Shown in pieces: positions 5,032 through 8,868 of a stretch of DNA of 8,868 nucleotides. The notes below the pieces were generated by a model, which made no database searches, was not told where the DNA came from, and saw only the letters and a program-made list of their open reading frames with translations. The translations under genes and the position numbers were made by a program. Source of the stretch: Bacillota bacterium (GTDB taxonomy: Bacteria > Bacillota > Bacilli > Bacillales_B > DSM-18226); assembly GCA_030705665.1 (NCBI GenBank), contig JAUZQA010000143.1:1-8868 (forward strand), read 5' to 3'. The stretch's first letter is position 1, and each line of letters begins with the position of its first letter.

Positions 5032-6957
5032 GTGAATGCAATGGACAGGGAAGTGGTGGTGACCTTGAAAGGACTAACAAGATGCGAGAGACTTGTTTTC
5101 ATTTTCGTAGTAATAGCATTCATAATGGCTGTTGCCATAACCATTTTTGATAAAGAACTCGATAATATAGTATATAGTCCTAAAAATTCAATTGGGCTGC
5201 ATTTAATCTTGGAGTTCATAAGTATTAGTATTTCTTTTTCGATCTTTACATATGGATTAAGAGCATTTGTAAACTCTCAATCAAAACAATTAGTTTATTT
5301 ATCTATTTTATTCCTCGTACTTGGCTCGATTGATTTTTTGCATGCGCTTTCATTCGAAGGGATGCCGGTTTTATTTGGTGAAAGTTCAACGAATAAAGCA
5401 GCATGGTATTGGATAATTGCCCGTTTAACAGGAGGGATTTTCCTTATTCCAACGATGATACTTTCAGATGAGAAAATATCCAAGAGGGCAAGAAATTTGT
5501 TGCTCTTCGTGGGAATCCTATATGTTTCAGTCATTGCTTTTGTTATAACTTTGTTAGATAAAAGCCTTCCTACTTTAATACTAAATCAAGGAGGTTCAAC
5601 ATCTCTTCAAAAACAACTTGAGATTATAGTCATAAGCCTTCAAATTATTGTGATAATTTCTGGTGTTGTCCAATATCGAAACAAAAAGAAAGAGATATAC
5701 CTATATGTCTCTTTAGCCATCTTTTATTTATTGTTTTCAGAATATATGCTTGGGATATACAACAGCTTATTAGATGTGTTTTATTGGGCCGGACATTTTT
5801 ATAAGGTAATTGCTTACACCTTTATTTTAAGGGGAATTTATTTTTATTTTATCGATGAGGTAGCATTAAAGGAACAAAACCTAATAAATGCGAGAAAGGA
5901 ATTAGATCAAGTCATACAGGAACAACATGGTCTTATTTTTAAGATAATCAAGAGTAATAAAGGATTTATCCACACACTATGTAATGGTGATCTTCTTAAT
6001 CAACTTGATCTGCCGTTGGAAGTACATAATAAAAGTATCTTTGCTTTATTTCCGGAAAGTGAGGAAAAACTAACAAATTATTATCATTTAGTTTGGAATT
6101 CAGAGAAAAAGGTAACCTTCGAAATAAATGAAAAAAATCTAAATTTATATTTTACCCTAAAACCTGTTTTTATTAATGGGAAAATTAGTGAGATAATTGG
6201 AACAGCAGTAGACCTTACAAGATTAAAGGAAATGGAAGCACAAATTAGAGAGAATGAAAAATTGGGGGTTTTGGGGGAATTAGCTGCTGGAATTGCTCAT
6301 GAGGTACGTAATCCTCTGACCACCCTTAAAGGTTTTTTACAGTTAATAAAAGCAGATCGTAACCTCTATGATCTATCATTTATTGAACTGATGCTAACCG
6401 AAGTTGATCGAATTGAGATGATTACAGATGAATTTATGTCGGTTGCAAGGCCACATGCTCATCTATTTAAAAGTGAGGATATCGTCGAAATCCTTCAGTT
6501 TGTGGTAAAGTTTATGCAGCCACAGGCTCTCCTAAAAGGCGTTGATATTCAGCTGAAATCAAGTGAAACCTTGCCAACACTTGTATGTGAAAAAAATCAA
6601 TTAAAGCAAGTGTTTATAAATCTAATTAAAAATGCGATTGAAGCGATGCCAAAGGGTGGTAATATTTACATTGAGCTTAAGAAAAAAAGCCACGGCTTTG
6701 TGGAAATCATCTTCAGGGATGAAGGAATTGGAATTCCAGAAGATGTAGTAGAAAAGCTGGGACAACCCTTTTTCACTTTAAAAGACGGCGGCAATGGATT
6801 AGGTCTAATGATGTGCAAAAAAATTATTGATGCACATAATGGATTAATGGAGATAAAAAGTAAAATTGGCGCAGGTACTACTTTCATCGTTAGTTTGCCT
6901 TATGAAAATGAGGCTGAATTGCCTGAAAATAAGTCGAATTGTCTTCTCCAATCATGA
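5032..6957 (+). CDS. MASE3-PAS membrane sensor histidine kinase (orphan, sporulation-kinase-like)
   Basis: A 641-residue sensor kinase that autophosphorylates on histidine and passes the phosphate to a response regulator. Residues 20-273 form a membrane sensor of about eight helices (near 20-39, 54-77, 86-104, 124-144, 154-175, 197-214, 222-240, 255-273) containing DFLHALSFEGMP (101-112), the signature of the MASE3 domain. A divergent PAS-like domain spans about 296-395. The HisKA motif GELAAGIAHEVRNP puts the phospho-acceptor at His423. The ATP-binding domain has N534 (NLIKNAIEAMPKGG), D563EGIGIP and GGNGLGL (586-592). The core resembles Bacillus KinA-KinE phosphorelay kinases. No response regulator is adjacent, which also fits a phosphorelay kinase. 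The start is uncertain: GTG 5032 and ATG 5041 lack good ribosome sites, and in-frame GTG/TTG codons at 5053-5065 follow purine-rich GGGAAG; all keep the first helix. Confidence 0.92.
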   Translation: MNAMDREVVVTLKGLTRCERLVFIFVVIAFIMAVAITIFDKELDNIVYSPKNSIGLHLILEFISISISFSIFTYGLRAFVNSQSKQLVYLSILFLVLGSIDFLHALSFEGMPVLFGESSTNKAAWYWIIARLTGGIFLIPTMILSDEKISKRARNLLLFVGILYVSVIAFVITLLDKSLPTLILNQGGSTSLQKQLEIIVISLQIIVIISGVVQYRNKKKEIYLYVSLAIFYLLFSEYMLGIYNSLLDVFYWAGHFYKVIAYTFILRGIYFYFIDEVALKEQNLINARKELDQVIQEQHGLIFKIIKSNKGFIHTLCNGDLLNQLDLPLEVHNKSIFALFPESEEKLTNYYHLVWNSEKKVTFEINEKNLNLYFTLKPVFINGKISEIIGTAVDLTRLKEMEAQIRENEKLGVLGELAAGIAHEVRNPLTTLKGFLQLIKADRNLYDLSFIELMLTEVDRIEMITDEFMSVARPHAHLFKSEDIVEILQFVVKFMQPQALLKGVDIQLKSSETLPTLVCEKNQLKQVFINLIKNAIEAMPKGGNIYIELKKKSHGFVEIIFRDEGIGIPEDVVEKLGQPFFTLKDGGNGLGLMMCKKIIDAHNGLMEIKSKIGAGTTFIVSLPYENEAELPENKSNCLLQS

Positions 6958-7039
6958 ACTTTTCCAAAGCTTAAACGAATTTCATAAAGAATCACAGTCG
7001 ATTGATCGAGAAAAAACTCAAATAGAGATTATCTGAATA

Positions 7040-7072
7040 AAGCAGCGGTTATATGACTCCATGATGCTGCTT
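7040..7072. terminator. Possible shared hairpin between convergent genes
   Basis: AAGCAGC (7040-7046) and GCTGCTT (7066-7072) are a perfect 7-bp inverted repeat with a 19-nt interior, overlapping the 3' end of the minus-strand gene. On the plus strand it is followed by TTAATCTTTCTTTC, only moderately T-rich. It is the only candidate terminator found for the kinase gene and its convergent neighbour. Confidence 0.35.
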
Positions 7073-7579
7073 AATCTTTCTTTCAATGTAATGACCAATA
7101 AATGCTAAGAGTATTCCAATAAACAAACCGGAAAATACGGGGCTGGAAAGAAGATTCAGCGGTACGTTATGATTATGTGGAATGAAGTTAAAGTGCCAAA
7201 AAATCCCCAGATCCATCCCGAAGGTGAATCCAAATAGCAATCCGACCAGATGGTATTTACTATTTATTTTCCCTTCTAAATAGGCATTTATTGAAATTGC
7301 CCTGTTGTATGCTTGCCACATCGAGAAGCACCATACAGAAGGATAAAATATCCCCCATTGATAGTTGATAATATTATGAGCTTTCGTAAAGTCACCATGA
7401 AAAGATTCCATAATGGACAAGTTTAATTGGGATATGGTATTAATTCCAAGTTCCCAAATCATAAACATTATTCCTAAAAAATATTGTTCATTATAGATTT
7501 GTCCAAAGCCAGGCAGTGTAAAAGACCATAAAAGGGCTGCTATTGGGGATTTGAATTCCTTGATCTTCGTTTTTTCCAT
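7049..7579 (-). CDS. Small polytopic membrane protein of unknown function, TM2-like N-terminus
   Basis: A complete 176-residue integral membrane protein that I cannot assign to a named family with confidence. Hydrophobic helices lie near 11-28, 33-51, 73-92, 109-130 and 145-165. The opening SPIAALLWSFTLPGFGQIYN (11-30) followed by YFLGIMFMIWE resembles the glycine-proline turn of TM2/YozV-type proteins (S-x-LPGxGQxY). The loop after the fourth helix is histidine-rich (HFNFIPHNHN, 129-138), and the C-terminus has HH near the end, but there is no recognisable metal-site pattern. AGAGG 8 bp before the ATG supports the start. It stands alone, convergent with the kinase, with possible Spo0A-type boxes 110-126 bp upstream. 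A link to the kinase is not indicated by gene order. Confidence 0.85.
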   Translation of the reverse strand: MEKTKIKEFKSPIAALLWSFTLPGFGQIYNEQYFLGIMFMIWELGINTISQLNLSIMESFHGDFTKAHNIINYQWGIFYPSVWCFSMWQAYNRAISINAYLEGKINSKYHLVGLLFGFTFGMDLGIFWHFNFIPHNHNVPLNLLSSPVFSGLFIGILLAFIGHYIERKIKQHHGVI

Positions 7580-7646
7580 TTATTAACCTCTAACATTTAA
7601 ACATAATTGTATTTAAAAAAGTAAATGAATTCACATCTATAATAAT

Positions 7647-7662
7647 TTCCAAAAAATTGGAA
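7647..7662. promoter_or_regulatory. TTCCAA-4-TTGGAA dyad upstream of the membrane protein gene
   Basis: A 6-bp dyad with a 4-bp AAAA spacer lies 68 bp before the minus-strand start at 7579. It could be an operator or part of the promoter region. No convincing -35/-10 pair could be fixed here because the surroundings are almost pure A/T. Confidence 0.3.
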
Positions 7663-7687
7663 TATATATATCTAATTAAAAAATCAA

Positions 7688-7705
7688 TGTCGACATTTTA
7701 CGACA
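7688..7705 (-). promoter_or_regulatory. Tandem Spo0A-box-like sites
   Basis: On the minus strand TGTCGTA (7705-7699) and TGTCGAC (7695-7689) are direct repeats spaced exactly 10 bp apart, one helical turn. Each matches the Spo0A box TGTCGAA at 6 of 7 positions. The second is part of the palindrome TGTCGACA (7688-7695), which gives another box on the plus strand. They lie upstream of the membrane protein gene and downstream of the YpzG-like gene's terminator. Binding is inferred. Confidence 0.35.
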
Positions 7706-7715
7706 AATTCCAAAT

Positions 7716-7741
7716 AAAAAAGACGCTTGCGCGTCTTTTTT
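7716..7741 (-). terminator. Strong bidirectional terminator downstream of the YpzG-like gene
   Basis: AAAAAAGACGC (7716-7726) and GCGTCTTTTTT (7731-7741) form a perfect 11-bp stem with a 4-nt loop, with T-runs in both directions. It begins 19 bp after the stop codon of the small minus-strand gene. Confidence 0.88.
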
Positions 7742-7759
7742 CGTTTCTTTTAAGGCATC

Positions 7760-7912
7760 CTACCAACGATGTGCTTTAGCGTTGCTTCTCAAAATGATGT
7801 TGTTTTGAGAGACTTTTGTCTCTCCGTTAACTTGTGATTTAGCTCGCTTAGGCCTGGTCCAATTTTGGTGAAAAAGCTCAGAGTGTTCATCCAAATGATC
7901 TCGATAACTCAT
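7760..7912 (-). CDS. Small YpzG-like protein, 50 residues
   Basis: A short complete gene: MSYRDHLDEHSELF at the start, a central RPKRAKSQVNGETKVSQNN (20-38) and a basic end (AKAHRW), stop TAG. The start has a very good Shine-Dalgarno sequence, GAGGTGAT, ending 7 bases before the ATG, and a strong terminator begins 19 bp after the stop, so it is a real transcription unit. The sequence is hydrophilic and basic, with no cysteine, signal peptide or membrane segment. The K-S-Q-V-N-G-E-T core recalls the YpzG family of small Bacillus proteins, whose function is unknown; the family name is from memory and moderately certain. Small, charged and single-copy units of this kind in Bacillaceae are often sporulation-associated, but no sigma-F or sigma-G promoter is evident here. 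Confidence 0.85.
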   Translation of the reverse strand: MSYRDHLDEHSELFHQNWTRPKRAKSQVNGETKVSQNNIILRSNAKAHRW

Positions 7913-7926
7913 TATCTTATCACCTC

Positions 7927-7956
7927 AACGTTAGGATACTTTGAAACGTTTGATAC
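7927..7956 (-). repeat. Imperfect tandem repeat over the leader of the YpzG-like gene
   Basis: On the minus strand GTATCAAACGTT (7956-7945) is repeated 17 bp later as GTATCCTAACGTT (7939-7927), ending next to the ribosome binding site. It may be an operator or a leader structure, and each unit contains AACGTT. Confidence 0.4.
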
Positions 7957-7972
7957 TCAACTAAGAATATCA

Positions 7973-7981
7973 TTTATAGCA
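7973..7981 (-). promoter_or_regulatory. Extended -10 promoter element of the YpzG-like gene
   Basis: On the minus strand TGC-TATAAA (7981-7973) matches an extended -10 element. No strong -35 lies 17 bp upstream; TTTTGC at 16 bp is the best available. The predicted start is about 7966, giving a leader of about 55 nt. Confidence 0.45.
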
Positions 7982-8038
7982 TTTGTAAATGTAAGCAAAA
8001 TTATGATGAGGATTGGTATTTGAAAAAAAATTATAAAA

Positions 8039-8075
8039 ACAAAATGAGCATAGAATTTTTCTAAGCTCATTTTGT
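8039..8075 (-). terminator. mntH: Terminator of mntH
   Basis: ACAAAATGAGC (8039-8049) pairs perfectly with GCTCATTTTGT (8065-8075), and inside this TAGAA (8051-8055) pairs with TTCTA (8059-8063) around a 3-nt loop. On the minus strand the stem is followed by a T-rich stretch with a run of eight T (8030-8023). It lies 35 bp past the mntH stop codon. Confidence 0.88.
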
Positions 8076-8109
8076 ATCAACAAATTTTAAAATCCATGAT
8101 TCCTTATGA

Positions 8110-8868
8110 TCAACTAAATATTTGAACAATAAGCCATATGTTTAAACCTAAAATTAGAATCGCGCATGCTGTCGATAGAATAGTGATATGCTTCTTATTT
8201 GTTAGGACACCCATTAATTCCTTTTTTTGTGTAAAGTAAATTAATGCAATCACCGGGAAAGGGAGTACAATACTTAATACGACTTGGCTGATAACAAGAG
8301 TAAAAGTTGGGTCTGCACCCAGAGCTACGATCACAACCGTTGGAAGCATAGTGACAAGGCGGCGAACCCATAATGGAATTGTAAAACCGACAAAACCCTG
8401 CATAATGACCTGGCCAGCCATTGTTCCAACTACAGAACTGGATAGCCCTGAAGCTAATAAAGAAATAAGGAATACGCTTGCTGCAGCACCTCCAAGCAAC
8501 GGTGTTAAAGTATGGTAGGCGGATGTGAGGTCAGCAATTTGACGGTTCCCACTGCTGTTAAAAACGGAGGCCGCCATGTACATCATCGATAAATTAACAA
8601 AACCAGCTAAAGTCATTGCAATAATAATTTCTTTTGTACTGAACTTTTGAATTTTTATCCGTTCATCATCATTTCTTGGAATAATACGTCCTTGTGTTAG
8701 ACTTGAATGAAGATAAATTGCATGCGGCATCACAGTTGCACCTATAACGCCGACAGCAAGCATAATACTTTCATTATTCCCGATCCAAGGGACAACACTA
8801 TGATAGGCAATTTGCGAAAAATTTGGCTTCGATAAGATCGTTTCGACTAAATAACACAGACCGATCAA
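8110..8868 (-). CDS. mntH: NRAMP-family divalent metal (Mn2+) transporter MntH, C-terminal part (start outside window)
   Basis: An integral membrane protein that imports manganese (and related divalent ions) with protons. The frame is open to the window edge; the TTG at the edge is not a credible start, since MntH proteins are about 425 residues and only 252 are present. The first metal-binding helix, with its DPGN motif, lies outside. The second is here: GATVMPHAIYLHSSLTQGR, carrying the A-x-x-M pair (Ala44, Met47 counted from the edge) that binds metal in NRAMP transporters, followed by Pro-His and the conserved cytoplasmic loop. Further helices lie near 79-100, 120-145, 165-190, 192-213 and 226-250. 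The gene is followed by a strong terminator. Any MntR operator would be upstream, outside the window, so regulation cannot be judged. Confidence 0.93.
   Translation of the reverse strand: MIGLCYLVETILSKPNFSQIAYHSVVPWIGNNESIMLAVGVIGATVMPHAIYLHSSLTQGRIIPRNDDERIKIQKFSTKEIIIAMTLAGFVNLSMMYMAASVFNSSGNRQIADLTSAYHTLTPLLGGAAASVFLISLLASGLSSSVVGTMAGQVIMQGFVGFTIPLWVRRLVTMLPTVVIVALGADPTFTLVISQVVLSIVLPFPVIALIYFTQKKELMGVLTNKKHITILSTACAILILGLNIWLIVQIFS

Noticed and set aside
1..8868. Mobile element, defence system, CRISPR array, tRNA or rRNA
   Set aside because: I saw no transposase or integrase, no spaced direct repeats, no tRNA-like cloverleaf with CCA end and no defence-family domain.

Overview
The window reads as chromosomal DNA from a low-GC, endospore-forming relative of Bacillus (Bacillaceae). 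The evidence is the AT-rich base composition, Shine-Dalgarno sites of the AGGAGG/GAGGTGAT type, TTG and GTG starts, vegetative promoters with extended -10 elements, and the gene families present: a DUF4173-like membrane protein, an AIM24 protein, a Bacillus-type cold-shock protein, a sporulation-kinase-like histidine kinase, a small YpzG-like protein and MntH. No rRNA, tRNA, CRISPR array, phage gene or insertion sequence is visible. It looks like ordinary core-type chromosome made of single-gene units.

Layout, left to right. The C-terminal part of a polytopic DUF4173/DUF4153-type membrane protein enters from the left edge (+). It converges on a TIGR00266/AIM24-family gene (-); a GC-rich palindromic island lies between them. 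Next comes a 358-bp divergent intergenic region that holds more than spacer: a good minus-strand promoter, about 120 bp of DNA able to form two mutually exclusive folds, and a strong terminator. It is either a small RNA or an attenuator-type leader of the AIM24 gene. Then, on +, come a cobalamin-binding-type radical SAM protein, an ArsR-family repressor with a TTG start and a terminator, a cold-shock protein with a consensus promoter and a leader of about 150 nt, and an orphan membrane histidine kinase (MASE3-PAS-HisKA-HATPase). The kinase converges on a five-helix membrane protein of unknown function (-). A 50-codon YpzG-like gene (-) follows, framed by two strong terminators. The C-terminal two thirds of an NRAMP manganese transporter (mntH, -) runs off the right edge.

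Almost every gene has its own promoter or terminator, so there is no evident operon or multi-gene system. I see no defence, biosynthetic or mobile cassette. The least explained elements are the structured region at 1837-1992, the 80-bp AT-rich inverted repeat over the kinase promoter (4918-4997), the tandem Spo0A-box-like sites at 7688-7705, and the radical SAM protein, whose family has no assigned reaction.
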